64,000 bases of DNA from Flavobacterium sp. KMS (GCF_000813005.1 NZ_JSYP01000008.1:95999-159998); one strand, 5' to 3'. Shown: positions 1 to 8,615, counted from the first letter of the stretch. Translations and numbers: made by a program. The notes: a model not told the origin generated them from the sequence alone.

Positions 1-628
1 TTGGGTCATTCATTAATCCTTTAGCGATAAGTCCTGCTGGATGTGAAATGTCAGCAAATAAGATTGCTCCTACGCTATCTGCAATTACTCTAAAACGCTC
101 AAAATCCATATCACGAGAATAAGCCGAAGCTCCTGCGATGATTAATTTTGGTTGCTCTTTAGTAGCAATTTCTTGAATTTTATCATAATCTAAACGTCCT
201 GTCTCTTTATCTACACCATAAAAAACCGGAGTATATAAACGTCCCGAAAAGTTTACTGGAGACCCGTGAGTTAAGTGACCCCCGTGAGATAAATCAAATC
301 CTAAAATTTTATCTCCTGGCTTTAAACATGCATGATAAACAGCAGTATTTGCTTGTGATCCTGAATGTGGTTGTACGTTTGCGTAAGTAGCTCCAAATAA
401 CTCTTTAGCTCTATCGATAGCAATTTGCTCAATAACGTCAACTACTTCACAACCTCCGTAGTATCTTTTGCCTGGATAACCTTCTGCATATTTATTTGTT
501 AAAACAGAACCAGCTGCTTCCATTACCTCATCACTTACAAAATTTTCTGAAGCGATTAGTTCTAATCCGTGAATTTGTCTCTCTTGTTCTTCAAGAATAA
601 GATCAAAAATTTGTTCGTCGCGTTGCAT
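1..628 (-). CDS. glyA: Serine hydroxymethyltransferase, N-terminal part (cut by window edge)
   Basis: Cytosolic PLP enzyme that interconverts serine and glycine with tetrahydrofolate, feeding one-carbon metabolism. About 209 N-terminal residues are visible. They begin [19 protein letters not shown] and contain the family signatures [22 protein letters not shown] and [16 protein letters not shown]. The reading frame runs off the left edge, so the PLP lysine is not in the window. The ATG at 628 is the first start that gives the usual family N-terminus. The gene is divergent from the fumarylacetoacetase gene, and the two promoters share the 102-bp spacer. Identification is secure. Confidence 0.97.
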   Translation of the reverse strand, partial: MQRDEQIFDLILEEQERQIHGLELIASENFVSDEVMEAAGSVLTNKYAEGYPGKRYYGGCEVVDVIEQIAIDRAKELFGATYANVQPHSGSQANTAVYHACLKPGDKILGFDLSHGGHLTHGSPVNFSGRLYTPVFYGVDKETGRLDYDKIQEIATKEQPKLIIAGASAYSRDMDFERFRVIADSVGAILFADISHPAGLIAKGLMNDP

Positions 629-652
629 TTTTTAGTTTTTCGTTAATTTGAT

Positions 653-680
653 GCAAAAATACAAAAAAACGTTTGTCAAA
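653..680 (-). promoter_or_regulatory. Probable glyA promoter
   Basis: On the minus strand TATTTTTGC (661-653) matches the Bacteroidota -7 box TAnnTTTG. A TTTG lies upstream at 680-677, but the spacer is only 15 nt, shorter than the usual 17-20. The -7 box alone is convincing; the -33 assignment is weak. Confidence 0.5.
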
Positions 681-702
681 CTGTTAGATTATGATATATT
701 TG
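672..702 (+). promoter_or_regulatory. Promoter of the fumarylacetoacetase gene
   Basis: TTTG at 672-675, a 19-nt spacer and TATATTTG at 695-702 match the Bacteroidota sigma-ABfr-type consensus (TTTG/TAnnTTTG) exactly. Transcription should begin about 5-7 nt downstream, giving a leader of roughly 22 nt before the ATG at 731. Confidence 0.75.
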
Positions 703-730
703 ACATAGAATTTTTCAACAAATAATTAAC

Positions 731-2020
731 ATGCACATGCCGATAACTGCCAACGATACTAAACGAAAATCATGGTTAGATGTACCAGAGAATAGTGACT
801 TTCCTATTCAAAACATTCCCTTCGGTGTTTTTCTTACCAAAGAAAATATAGTAACGGTTGGAACAAGAATTGGCGACTACGCCATAGATTTAGGTGCTTT
901 GCAACAATTAAGCTATTTCTCAGGAATTGATTTAACTGATGATATGTTTATGCAAGACACTCTAAATGATTTCATTTCTGATGGAAAAAAAACTTGGAGA
1001 TTGGTTAGAAACCGTATTGCCGATATATTTGACATCAACAATCCACAATTAAGAGATTCTACAAAAGATAGAGATATAGTCATTTTTAAAATTGATGATG
1101 TCGAAATGCAATTACCTGTTTTAATTGGTGATTATACCGATTTTTACTCAAGCAGAGAGCATGCTACCAATGTAGGTAAATTGTTCCGTGATCCGGAAAA
1201 TGCTTTGTTTCCAAACTGGTTACACATTCCTGTAGGATACCACGGAAGAAGTTCTACCATTATTCCTTCTGGAATTCCTGTACACAGACCAATGGGACAA
1301 ACGCTTCCTAATGGAGAGAACTCTCCTGTTTTTGGTCCATCAAGATCTATTGATTTTGAACTAGAAACAGCATTTATTACAACTGATGCTAACATAATGG
1401 GAGAACCTATTCCTGCTTATGAAGCTGAAGAATATATTTTCGGAATGGTTTTATTGAATGACTGGAGTGCACGCGATATCCAAAAATGGGAGTATGTGCC
1501 TCTAGGACCTTTCTTGGCTAAGAACTTTGCTTCTTCTATTTCTCCTTGGATTGTTACCATGGATGCTTTAGAACCATTTAGAACCAAAGGACCTAAACAA
1601 GACCCATCTCCGCTTCCTTACTTACAAACTAAAGGAAAGAAAGCTTTTGATATCAATTTAGAAGTTTCTATTAAACCATTAGATAAAGAAGAAACTGTAG
1701 TTTCCAAATCGAATTTTAAATATATGTATTGGTCAATGAGTCAACAATTAGCACATCATACCTCTAATGGTTGTCGTGTTAATTCTGGCGACATGATGGG
1801 TTCTGGAACAATATCCGGACCTACTCCAGACAGTTGTGGATCTATGCTGGAACTAACTTGGGGAGGAAAAAATCCTTTAAAGTTAAATGATGGTAGCGAA
1901 CGTAAATTTATCGAAGATAACGATACTGTAATTATGAGAGGATATTGCGAGAGCAATGAAGTTCGTATTGGTTTTGGAGAAGTTTCAAGCCAATTACTTG
2001 CTCCTTTCGTGAGACAATGA
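731..2020 (+). CDS. fahA: Fumarylacetoacetase
   Basis: Hydrolyses fumarylacetoacetate to fumarate and acetoacetate, the last step of tyrosine/homogentisate breakdown. The 429-residue length is normal for the full FAH family. The N-terminal SH3-like domain (about 20-120) precedes the hydrolase domain. Visible signatures are IGDYTDFYSSREHATNVG, whose D137 and H144 align with the metal-binding Asp and catalytic His of the mouse enzyme, then VGYHGRSS, FELETAF, LLNDWSARDIQ, GSGTISG and SMLELTW. Two ATGs occur at the start (731 and 737) and either may be used. The gene stands alone; no other homogentisate pathway gene is in view. Confidence 0.96.
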   Translation: MHMPITANDTKRKSWLDVPENSDFPIQNIPFGVFLTKENIVTVGTRIGDYAIDLGALQQLSYFSGIDLTDDMFMQDTLNDFISDGKKTWRLVRNRIADIFDINNPQLRDSTKDRDIVIFKIDDVEMQLPVLIGDYTDFYSSREHATNVGKLFRDPENALFPNWLHIPVGYHGRSSTIIPSGIPVHRPMGQTLPNGENSPVFGPSRSIDFELETAFITTDANIMGEPIPAYEAEEYIFGMVLLNDWSARDIQKWEYVPLGPFLAKNFASSISPWIVTMDALEPFRTKGPKQDPSPLPYLQTKGKKAFDINLEVSIKPLDKEETVVSKSNFKYMYWSMSQQLAHHTSNGCRVNSGDMMGSGTISGPTPDSCGSMLELTWGGKNPLKLNDGSERKFIEDNDTVIMRGYCESNEVRIGFGEVSSQLLAPFVRQ

Positions 2021-2043
2021 AGAGATCTTGATTCAGAATAATA

Positions 2044-2081
2044 AAAAAGAGGCGATTTTAAATTTAAAATCGCCTCTTTTT
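2044..2081. terminator. Bidirectional intrinsic terminator
   Basis: A perfect 17-bp inverted repeat (2044-2060 / 2065-2081, core GAGGCGATTTTA, loop AATT) is flanked by an A-run on one side and a T-run on the other. It can therefore end transcription from both converging genes, fumarylacetoacetase and the lipoprotein gene at 2096-2488. Confidence 0.9.
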
Positions 2082-2095
2082 AGTTTTACTCTATT

Positions 2096-2488
2096 TTATA
2101 ATTTTACTGGAATTTCAAACTCAAATGTCTTAAATTCATTATTACTTCTATAAGAAACAAATATCTTTAATTTTCCGTTTTCTAAATCTTCTTTTTTGGG
2201 CGACATTTCTACCAGTAATTCATTTTCATCATTTCCTTTTAGAATCCGAATTGTCTTCCCTGAAAGATTTACATTTTTTGGATTAATATTTTCAAACTTA
2301 AATTTAGTTTTCGTTAAAACATTCGATTCTAAATATTTATTTCCAGTCGAAATTCCAAAAATTACTTTTTCATTGCCACTAACAAATTCAAAATTTTCAT
2401 TTGTTAAGTTATTCTTTTTTGAGACACAGCTTACTAAAACCAAAAACACAATTAAAACTGAAAACATTTTAAATTTCATTCCTTTCAT
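2096..2488 (-). CDS. Small lipoprotein of unknown function
   Basis: 130 residues. A hydrophobic signal sequence ends in the lipobox LVSC (Cys about residue 21), followed by KKN, so this is a probable lipoprotein anchored in the envelope. The mature part is a charged domain rich in beta-type residues (for example KTIRILKGNDENELLVEMS), possibly a single beta-sandwich, but I recognise no family. Three in-frame ATGs (codons 1, 4 and 8) all keep a working signal peptide, so the start is uncertain. It converges on the upstream-lying fumarylacetoacetase gene and lies 57 bp downstream of aguA on the same strand, so it may share that transcript. Confidence 0.75.
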   Translation of the reverse strand: MKGMKFKMFSVLIVFLVLVSCVSKKNNLTNENFEFVSGNEKVIFGISTGNKYLESNVLTKTKFKFENINPKNVNLSGKTIRILKGNDENELLVEMSPKKEDLENGKLKIFVSYRSNNEFKTFEFEIPVKL

Positions 2489-2545
2489 CTTTCTGTAACT
2501 TAACCTTTTACATTCTCAAACTTCATATTAACTCATCAAAACCAA

Positions 2546-3586
2546 TTATACAGGTATTTGCTGGCTCAAACAATGTAATGTTCCGAATCCCCAAATAAAA
2601 TCAACACAACTAATTCCGATTACTTCTCTATCAGGAAAACATTCCGAAAGAATATTTAGTGCTATGCGATCATTACTATCATTAAAAGTAGGAACCAAAA
2701 CACAATTATTCAGAATTAAGAAATTAGCATAACTTGCTGGCAATCTTAAATCTTCAAAGTCTATTCGCTTAGGCATTGGCAAAGCAACAATTATTGGAGA
2801 TTTTCCGTTCTCTAGCTTTGCATTTTGCAACCTTTTTAAGTTATCCTGCAAAGGTTCGTAGTTTGCATCATTTTTATCTGTTTCTACAATCGTAACAATT
2901 GTATCTTCGTTTACAAAACGACACAAATCATCAATATGTCCATGTGTATCATCCCCTTCTATTCCATCTCCTAACCAAATAACATTGGTTATTCCAAGAT
3001 ATTCTTTAAAAACAGCTTCGTAATCTTCTTTTGTAAAATTTGGGTTTCGAACTTGGATACTTGGGTGCATCAAACATTCTTCTGATGTTAATAAGGTACC
3101 TCTTCCGTTACTATCAATCGCACCACCTTCTACAATAACTGGTTTCCCTTTATACATTACTTGTGTAAGCGGAATATCTAAAACATCAGCAACTTTAGCT
3201 GGAACAAATTTATCTAATTGATAATTTTTATATTTAGCCCAACCATTAAAATTAAAGTTTAATGCTTCTCTTTTATCTCCATTTTTAACCACAATTGGTC
3301 CAGAATCACGCATCCAACTTCTGTTAGTCTTATGAACAATATAAGTAACATTGTTTAAATCTACACGTGCTCTTTCGAGCATATCATTCACTTTAGCTTT
3401 TAAAACTTCATCGGCAACTACCAAGAAAACTGTTTCATAAGTAGCTACTTTTTTTATAAACTCTACAAAAGCCCATTGAACTGCCTCGTATTTCCCTGGC
3501 CAATCTTTACCATTATGAGGAAAACACAATACAATACCTTGTTGTTTTTCCCATTCAGCAGGAAATCTTCTATTATTCGTTGTCAT
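2546..3586 (-). CDS. aguA: Agmatine deiminase
   Basis: Converts agmatine to N-carbamoylputrescine and ammonia in putrescine synthesis. It is a 346-residue member of the Porphyromonas-type peptidylarginine deiminase superfamily. Visible catalytic elements are WMRDSGP (D94), GDDTHGHIDD (His about 217) and the C-terminal GFGTLHCLSQQ with the nucleophilic Cys at 339. Length and motifs are complete. The next enzyme of the pathway (aguB-type amidase, 5194-6081) lies 1.6 kb away on the same strand, with a divergently read OmpA gene between them. The start ATG at 3586 gives the usual N-terminus. Confidence 0.94.
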   Translation of the reverse strand: MTTNNRRFPAEWEKQQGIVLCFPHNGKDWPGKYEAVQWAFVEFIKKVATYETVFLVVADEVLKAKVNDMLERARVDLNNVTYIVHKTNRSWMRDSGPIVVKNGDKREALNFNFNGWAKYKNYQLDKFVPAKVADVLDIPLTQVMYKGKPVIVEGGAIDSNGRGTLLTSEECLMHPSIQVRNPNFTKEDYEAVFKEYLGITNVIWLGDGIEGDDTHGHIDDLCRFVNEDTIVTIVETDKNDANYEPLQDNLKRLQNAKLENGKSPIIVALPMPKRIDFEDLRLPASYANFLILNNCVLVPTFNDSNDRIALNILSECFPDREVIGISCVDFIWGFGTLHCLSQQIPV

Positions 3587-3609
3587 AAAAAGGTTCTAAA
3601 TTAAAAAAA

Positions 3610-3618
3610 GCAAAGATA
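3610..3618 (-). promoter_or_regulatory. Probable -7 box upstream of aguA
   Basis: TATCTTTGC on the minus strand fits TAnnTTTG and lies 24 bp before the aguA ATG. The nearest upstream TTG is about 25 nt away, longer than usual, so only the -7 box is supported. Confidence 0.4.
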
Positions 3619-3852
3619 ATCATTCGTAACTTTTATCATTGTCCAATATTCATTTTTTCCTCTCCTTATAATATATATATTCTCTAAAATAATTAAAAAT
3701 ACAATACTAATAAAGCAATCTTACTCTAGCCAAAGCCCTAAAACATGGGAATTATATAATACCAATAGAACACTCTTTTAAAATCATTACTCTAATTTTA
3801 TGTTGAGTTTAAAAAATAGAGCTCACAAAAATCAAATTAAACAAATGATATC

Positions 3853-5115
3853 ATGAAAAAGAAATTAGCTTCCGTATCGCTTTTATTACTATCCGTGGCA
3901 GCAGGTGCCCAAAACATGGCAACAACTTCTGCCCAACCTTCAGTTGAAAAAAATCCGTATAATAAATGGTCTATCGAATTAAATGGTGGTATAAACAAAC
4001 CAACCAGAACAATGACCGAAGGGTATTCGACTGCTACACTTAGCCCATTTCATGCAGATTTAGGGGTAAGATACATGTTTAATCCAAAGTTTGGTTTGAA
4101 ATTCGATTTTGGATATGATCAGTTTAAAGAACGTGATGATACTCCCGACTTTGAAGGCAGACAATTAAGAACAAGTTTGCAAGGGGTTATTAACCTTGGT
4201 AGAGCTTTAAACTTTGAAACCTGGACTAATACTTTTGGTCTGTTAGCTCATGGTGGATTTGGAGTTTCTCAATTAAGTTCTGACACAGGTTTTGATGGAA
4301 AAGATTACACAGGTCACGGAATTCTTGGTCTTACTGGACAAGTTAGACTTAGTAATAGAATTGCTTTAACTGGAGATCTTACCGGAATCGTTAATGGAAG
4401 ACAAAATTACAATTTCGACGGGATGGGCCCAACAACAAGTGGTAGCTTTGACGGCGTATTATTAAATGCTTCTGTAGGTCTAACCTTCTACTTAGGTAAA
4501 AACGAAAAACATGCCGATTGGTATTCTGAAGACAACGACAAGTATAACAAATTAGAAGAAAGAGTTGGTCTTATCGAAACAGGTCTTATCGATAGCGATA
4601 AAGATGGTGTAGCCGATTTATATGACTTAGAACCAAATTCTATTGCCGGAGTTGCCGTAAATACCAAAGGACAATCTATTGACAACAATCAAAATGGTGT
4701 TCCAGATGAATTAGAAAGTTACTTAGATAAAACCTACGGGCAAAAAAATACTACCGCTACAAACAATACTGTTGAGGAGTTAATTAACGGAGGATATGTA
4801 AACGTTTATTTTGACTTTAACTCATCAAAACCAACAAATGCGTCTTTATCTGGTGTTGACTTTTTAGTTAAATACTTAAAAAACAATCCATCAAAAAGTG
4901 CAGATATCGTAGGTTATGCTGACGAAATTGGAAGCTCTAGCTATAACACTGAGCTATCTAGAAAAAGAGCTGAAGCTGTGAAAAAAGTAGCTTTAAATGC
5001 TGGAATCGATGGATCTAGATTAAATGTTATTGCTAACGGTGAAGATACTTCTGTGAATAAAAATTCTAAAGAAGCTCGTCAAATCGTAAGAAGAGTTACT
5101 TTCCAGGTAAAATAA
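3853..5115 (+). CDS. OmpA-family outer membrane protein with beta-barrel and TSP3-like linker
   Basis: 420 residues. A signal peptide (1-19, ending AGAQ) is followed by an outer-membrane beta-barrel of about 180 residues with alternating aromatic strands and the end-strand GLTFYLG. Next comes an acidic calcium-binding-type linker (DSDKDGVADLYDLEPNS, DNNQNGVPDELE, about 247-285), then a C-terminal OmpA peptidoglycan-binding domain (about 310-420; VYFDFNSSKP, YADEIGSSSYNTELSRKRA). It probably anchors the outer membrane to peptidoglycan and may act as a porin. The 266-bp upstream spacer shows no convincing promoter box on this strand. Family assignment is firm; the exact role is unknown. Confidence 0.9.
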   Translation: MKKKLASVSLLLLSVAAGAQNMATTSAQPSVEKNPYNKWSIELNGGINKPTRTMTEGYSTATLSPFHADLGVRYMFNPKFGLKFDFGYDQFKERDDTPDFEGRQLRTSLQGVINLGRALNFETWTNTFGLLAHGGFGVSQLSSDTGFDGKDYTGHGILGLTGQVRLSNRIALTGDLTGIVNGRQNYNFDGMGPTTSGSFDGVLLNASVGLTFYLGKNEKHADWYSEDNDKYNKLEERVGLIETGLIDSDKDGVADLYDLEPNSIAGVAVNTKGQSIDNNQNGVPDELESYLDKTYGQKNTTATNNTVEELINGGYVNVYFDFNSSKPTNASLSGVDFLVKYLKNNPSKSADIVGYADEIGSSSYNTELSRKRAEAVKKVALNAGIDGSRLNVIANGEDTSVNKNSKEARQIVRRVTFQVK

Positions 5116-5139
5116 ATTTAATTTTACTTTTACAAACAA

Positions 5140-5171
5140 AAAAAGGACAAAATGTAAATTTTGTCCTTTTT
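5140..5171. terminator. Bidirectional intrinsic terminator
   Basis: A perfect 14-bp inverted repeat (5140-5153 / 5158-5171, core AAGGACAAAAT, loop GTAA) with A and T tails lies between the converging OmpA and amidase genes and can serve both. Confidence 0.88.
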
Positions 5172-5193
5172 GCTTTTATATAAATCAACTCAA

Positions 5194-6081
5194 TTAGTCG
5201 ATTGCTCTTTTAGTAATATCTCCAAAAGCATCAATTCTTCTGTCTCTGAAAAACGGCCAGTTCTGACGTACGTTTTCTTGTAAATCTAAATCAACTTCAG
5301 CAATAAGAATTTCTTCTTTATCATGTGAGGCTTGCGCTAAAATTTCACCTTGTGGACCTGCAATGAATGAAGCTCCCCAAAACTGAATTCCGTCTGTACC
5401 ATCTATATATTGCTCTAAACCAATTCTATTAGCAGCAGCAACAAATACACCATTTGCAACAGCATGTCCTTTCATCACGTTCATCCAAGCTCCATATTGG
5501 TTTTCACCATATTGCTCTTTCTCTTTTGGATGCCATCCAATTGCTGTTGGATAAAATAATACTTCAGCACCTTTTAAAGCTGTAATACGAGCAGCTTCCG
5601 GATACCATTGATCCCAACAAATTAATGTTCCTATTTTTCCTTTTTTTGTTTCAATAGCTTGAAAACCTAAATCCCCAGGTGTAAAATAGAATTTTTCGTA
5701 AAAATGTGGATCATCTGGAATATGCATTTTACGGTATAATCCAGCTTCAGATCCGTCTGTATCGATAATATAAGCACTGTTGTGGTATATTCCTGCCATT
5801 CTTTTTTCGAAGAAAGGAACAATTATAACTACACCTAATTCTTTGGCTAAAGCACTAAATGCAATAAATGAAGTACTATATAATGGTTCTGCTAAAGCAA
5901 AATTATCAACATCTTCACTTTGGCAAAAATAATGACTGCTATATAATTCTGGCAATAATATAACTTCGGCACCTTTATTTGCAGCGTCTTTTACCCAACT
6001 GATACACTTTTTCAAGTTGTTTTCGGCAACATCATTAAGGTTCAATTGAATAACAGCAATTTTATATTTCTTATTCGGCAT
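5194..6081 (-). CDS. aguB: N-carbamoylputrescine amidohydrolase (nitrilase superfamily)
   Basis: Hydrolyses N-carbamoylputrescine to putrescine, CO2 and ammonia. At 295 residues it has the full nitrilase-fold catalytic triad: Glu45 (LLPELYSS), Lys118 (YRKMHIPDD) and Cys155 (LICWDQWYPEAAR). The conserved DQWYPEAAR stretch and the GASFIAGPQGEIL segment are typical of the carbamoylputrescine group. Together with aguA (2546-3586) it completes the agmatine-to-putrescine route, though the two are separated by a divergently read OmpA gene and so are probably transcribed separately. Specificity is inferred from family and neighbourhood. Confidence 0.93.
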   Translation of the reverse strand: MPNKKYKIAVIQLNLNDVAENNLKKCISWVKDAANKGAEVILLPELYSSHYFCQSEDVDNFALAEPLYSTSFIAFSALAKELGVVIIVPFFEKRMAGIYHNSAYIIDTDGSEAGLYRKMHIPDDPHFYEKFYFTPGDLGFQAIETKKGKIGTLICWDQWYPEAARITALKGAEVLFYPTAIGWHPKEKEQYGENQYGAWMNVMKGHAVANGVFVAAANRIGLEQYIDGTDGIQFWGASFIAGPQGEILAQASHDKEEILIAEVDLDLQENVRQNWPFFRDRRIDAFGDITKRAID

Positions 6082-6158
6082 GACTTAAAATTTTTAGACT
6101 GCAAAAATAGTAATTTTTAGAGGAATGACAAAGCATGTTTAATTTACTTGGCTTCATA

Positions 6159-6185
6159 AAAAAAGAGCTAATTAAGCTCTTTTTT
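6159..6185 (-). terminator. Intrinsic terminator after the toxin gene
   Basis: GAGCT/AGCTC stem with loop AATTA (6165-6179), extended by A/T runs on both sides. It lies directly beyond the toxin stop codon at 6190 and also sits before aguB, so it isolates the two units. Confidence 0.8.
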
Positions 6186-6189
6186 ATAA

Positions 6190-6474
6190 TTATTGTATAG
6201 AATTCCGTTTTGTTGAAAATATTCTAATAATAAAAACAACTTCATTTTCTTCTAAATATAAGATTTTATAATCTCTAATAATAATTCTTCGATATTCAGG
6301 TTCAACCTCATCCTTTTGGAACTGCTCAACAAAATGAATATTTTTTGTACTATTTAAAATATCATTTTTTACATTATCTGCCCCTTGCACTGATTTCTCT
6401 TTGTAATAAGCGTAAATTCCTTTTAATTGATTTTTGGCTGTATTAGTCCAAACTACTTTTTTTATTGTACTCAT
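6190..6474 (-). CDS. RelE/ParE-family toxin
   Basis: 94-residue basic protein with the ParE/RelE toxin layout. It starts with VVWTNTAKNQLKGIYAYYKEKS, followed by a helix and the C-terminal strands EYRRIIIRDYKILYLEENEVVFIIRIFSTKRN, which include the conserved arginines of the family. Its ATG abuts the stop codon of the antitoxin gene (TAG then ATG), a typical co-translated pair. The substrate (gyrase for ParE, ribosome-bound mRNA for RelE) cannot be told from sequence alone. A terminator follows. Confidence 0.85.
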   Translation of the reverse strand: MSTIKKVVWTNTAKNQLKGIYAYYKEKSVQGADNVKNDILNSTKNIHFVEQFQKDEVEPEYRRIIIRDYKILYLEENEVVFIIRIFSTKRNSIQ

Positions 6475-6720
6475 CTACCAATTCTCAGATTCTTTTTCTA
6501 AATCCTCTTGTGAAATCACATTCCCATTCTTAATATCTAATTCTGCTTTTGCTAATTCTACTTTATAAGCAGCCCTAGTAATTGGATTCCCATCAACTGA
6601 AAAAGCTACAATTTCTTCTTCCTGATAACTTTCAATAACTGCTTTAACAACTTTTAGAAGACGTTCATCTGCAGTATTTATATATTCTAAAATACTATCT
6701 CTTAACTCTAAAGCTCCCAT
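6475..6720 (-). CDS. Antitoxin partner of the RelE/ParE toxin
   Basis: 81 residues from the ATG at 6720 (MGALELRDSILEYINTADER). The N-terminal part is helical and the C-terminal half acidic (AELDIKNGNVISQEDLEKESENW), as in antitoxins whose tail wraps the toxin. An in-frame ATG seven codons upstream (6741) exists, but it falls at or upstream of the transcription start predicted from the -7 box at 6750-6743, so the shorter start is preferred. It should neutralise the toxin encoded immediately downstream and may autorepress the operon. No clear ribbon-helix-helix or HTH motif is visible. Confidence 0.8.
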   Translation of the reverse strand: MGALELRDSILEYINTADERLLKVVKAVIESYQEEEIVAFSVDGNPITRAAYKVELAKAELDIKNGNVISQEDLEKESENW

Positions 6721-6742
6721 AACTATATTCTTTTTAATCATC

Positions 6743-6750
6743 CAAAGGTA
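6743..6750 (-). promoter_or_regulatory. -7 box of the toxin-antitoxin operon
   Basis: TACCTTTG on the minus strand fits TAnnTTTG. No TTG occurs at the right distance upstream. It lies 22 bp before the preferred antitoxin ATG at 6720. Confidence 0.45.
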
Positions 6751-6847
6751 ATAATTTTGAGCCTCATTTTTTTATTATGCTAATTATAAAATTATTATAA
6801 ACTAAATCTAATTCTCACTTCCTAAAAACTAAATCTCATAAAAACAG

Positions 6848-6914
6848 AAAACCGTTTTATAAATATTTCTTTTCAATGGTTTTTGATAAAAGAAATAAAA
6901 ATAAAACGGTTTTT
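6848..6914 (-). terminator. Long hairpin downstream of the lipoprotein gene
   Basis: Arms AAACCGTTTTAT (from 6848) and ATAAAACGGTTT (to about 6913) pair well, and the inner ATTTCTTTT/AAAAGAAAT extends the helix, leaving a loop of about 14 nt. It is probably the 3' end of the 6971-7396 transcript; with such long AT-rich arms it could also act as a stability element. Confidence 0.55.
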
Positions 6915-6970
6915 AAATTAGCTATATAAAACATTACGCTTTTAACAGCTATTTACTTTTATTGAATAAA

Positions 6971-7396
6971 CTATTCAATAACAACTTTCTGTATCACGAA
7001 TTCTGTCTCTGATTTTTTGAATTTTATTTCAAAAGTTCCAGCAGTAGCCGATTTAAATTTATAGATCGTTTTTTTAGGATCCGGAACTTGTGTAGTACAA
7101 ACTCCTGTTGGATATTTAACCTCAACTTGTAATCCTTTGTCTTTACCAATTGTTACATCAGAAATTTTACTGAATTCTCCACAAGTATTATCTACTATAT
7201 AAGTTACATCATAACTAAGTTCCTCATTTAATTTTCCAGTTGTAGGACCTTTTACTTCTGTTGCCAAAGCACCTTTTATTACAAACTCAGGAGTTGGTGG
7301 TTTTTCTTCCTCTTTATCATCATCATTGCTGCATGCAATAAATGCTGTTGACAAGAATAATACGACTAAAACTGTTTTTAATTTAAAATTTTTCAT
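6971..7396 (-). CDS. Small lipoprotein of unknown function
   Basis: 141 residues. The signal peptide ends in the lipobox AFIAC (Cys22), followed by an acidic linker, SNDDDKEEEKPP. Asp just after the lipid Cys neighbourhood is common in flavobacterial surface lipoproteins. The mature part looks like one Ig-like beta-sandwich (strands EVKGPTTGKLNEELSYDVTYIV, KTIYKFKSATAGTFEIKFKKS) with two cysteines (in DNTCGEF and GVCTTQ) that may form a disulphide. No specific family is recognised. It appears monocistronic, with hairpins on both sides. Confidence 0.75.
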   Translation of the reverse strand: MKNFKLKTVLVVLFLSTAFIACSNDDDKEEEKPPTPEFVIKGALATEVKGPTTGKLNEELSYDVTYIVDNTCGEFSKISDVTIGKDKGLQVEVKYPTGVCTTQVPDPKKTIYKFKSATAGTFEIKFKKSETEFVIQKVVIE

Positions 7397-7540
7397 ATAA
7401 ATAATTATTGTTGTTAATTATAACATAGATGCAAATAGATTACTATGGTTGCTTCATAAAAATGTTAAAAAAACCAAACAAAACAACAAATGCTTAAAAA
7501 TCAACAAATTAATAATTTTAAAATTTTCATTTTTGGCATA

Positions 7541-7568
7541 AAAAAACACCAGCCGTTAGACTGATGTT
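7541..7568 (-). terminator. Intrinsic terminator of the DUF808 gene
   Basis: On the minus strand AACATCAG and CTGGTGTT pair (one G-U) around an 8-nt loop and run into a T-run (7546-7541). It lies 22 bp past the stop codon at 7590. Confidence 0.8.
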
Positions 7569-7589
7569 CCTTAATAATTGCTTTTTTAT

Positions 7590-8471
7590 TTATTCTGCTA
7601 CTTCTTTTTTAGGAAGTATTTTTTTGATTAGGGTTACAATCGCTAAAACCACAAAACCAATTACAAGTCCAATAGTAAACTCTTTTACGATAGAAGGTAA
7701 TTGTGGAACTAAATGATGGAAAAAATCAATATTATGTACAAATATACCTCCTGCTACCAGGATTAAAGCGATTGTGCCAATTACTGATAAACTCTGAATC
7801 ACTTTTGGAAGTGCTTGCACTAAAAAATTCCCTATGGTTTTTGATATACTACGTTCTTTTTTAGTAAGCTGAATAAGTTTTAAACCTAATTCGTCCATTC
7901 TTACAATAAGCGCAACAATGCCATACACTCCAATTGTTGCTACTACTGCAATTATCGAAACAACCATAATTTGCGTTAGAATAGGTTTTTCTATTACAGT
8001 TCCTAATGCTATAATTACTATCTCGACAGATAATATAAAATCGGTTACTATTGCTGATTTTATTTTTTCTTTTTCGGCAGCTAAAATTTCTTCTTCTGAA
8101 AAAGTTTGTGCTGTAACCTCTATTTTTGCGTGTTTATGCGGAAAGAAAAATTCAAATATTTTTTCGGCTCCTTCATAAGCTAAAAAAGCCCCACCAAGTA
8201 CCAAGATTACAATAATTGCTACTGGAAAAAAGGCACTTAATAAAAATGCTATTGGCAAAATGATAAGTTTATTAATAAACGAACCTTTACCAATCGCCCA
8301 TAATACAGGTAATTCTCTTGAAGAAACAAATCCTGAAGCTTTTTCGGCATTAACCGCCAAATCATCTCCTAATATACCTGCTGTTTTTTTTACTGCAACT
8401 TTACTCATTACCGCAACATCATCCATAATTGCTGCAATATCATCTAATAGAACGAAAAAACCTGATGCCAT
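7590..8471 (-). CDS. DUF808 (YedI-like) inner membrane protein
   Basis: 293 residues. The N-terminus MASGFFVLLDDIAAIMDDVAVMSK, the segment KKTAGILGDDLAVNAEKASGF and the run of about six hydrophobic helices mark the DUF808/YedI family of inner-membrane proteins, whose function is not established. The segment GAEKIFEFFFPHKHAK after the third helix is also typical. The C-terminal helix is followed by the charged end KKILPKKEVAE. It is flanked by its own terminator and a gene-poor upstream region, so it is probably transcribed alone. Confidence 0.9.
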   Translation of the reverse strand: MASGFFVLLDDIAAIMDDVAVMSKVAVKKTAGILGDDLAVNAEKASGFVSSRELPVLWAIGKGSFINKLIILPIAFLLSAFFPVAIIVILVLGGAFLAYEGAEKIFEFFFPHKHAKIEVTAQTFSEEEILAAEKEKIKSAIVTDFILSVEIVIIALGTVIEKPILTQIMVVSIIAVVATIGVYGIVALIVRMDELGLKLIQLTKKERSISKTIGNFLVQALPKVIQSLSVIGTIALILVAGGIFVHNIDFFHHLVPQLPSIVKEFTIGLVIGFVVLAIVTLIKKILPKKEVAE

Positions 8472-8615
8472 ATCTTTGTTTTAAAAATTGCGCTAATCTC
8501 TTTGTGTAGGGCACAAAAAAATAATTGACGCATTTTGTTATTTTGTGCGAATCTAATACTTTTTGTTTAAATCTCTTTCTTCTGATTTAATCAAATATTT
8601 TCAATCTGACTTTCT

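Noticed and set aside
2196..2498. Plus-strand open frame opposite the small lipoprotein
   Set aside because: The antisense lipoprotein has a clear signal peptide and lipobox; the plus-strand frame is Phe-rich and shadow-like.
3587..3852. Regulatory RNA in the 266-bp aguA-OmpA spacer
   Set aside because: Only a -7-like box for aguA is visible; there is no repeat, hairpin or open frame.
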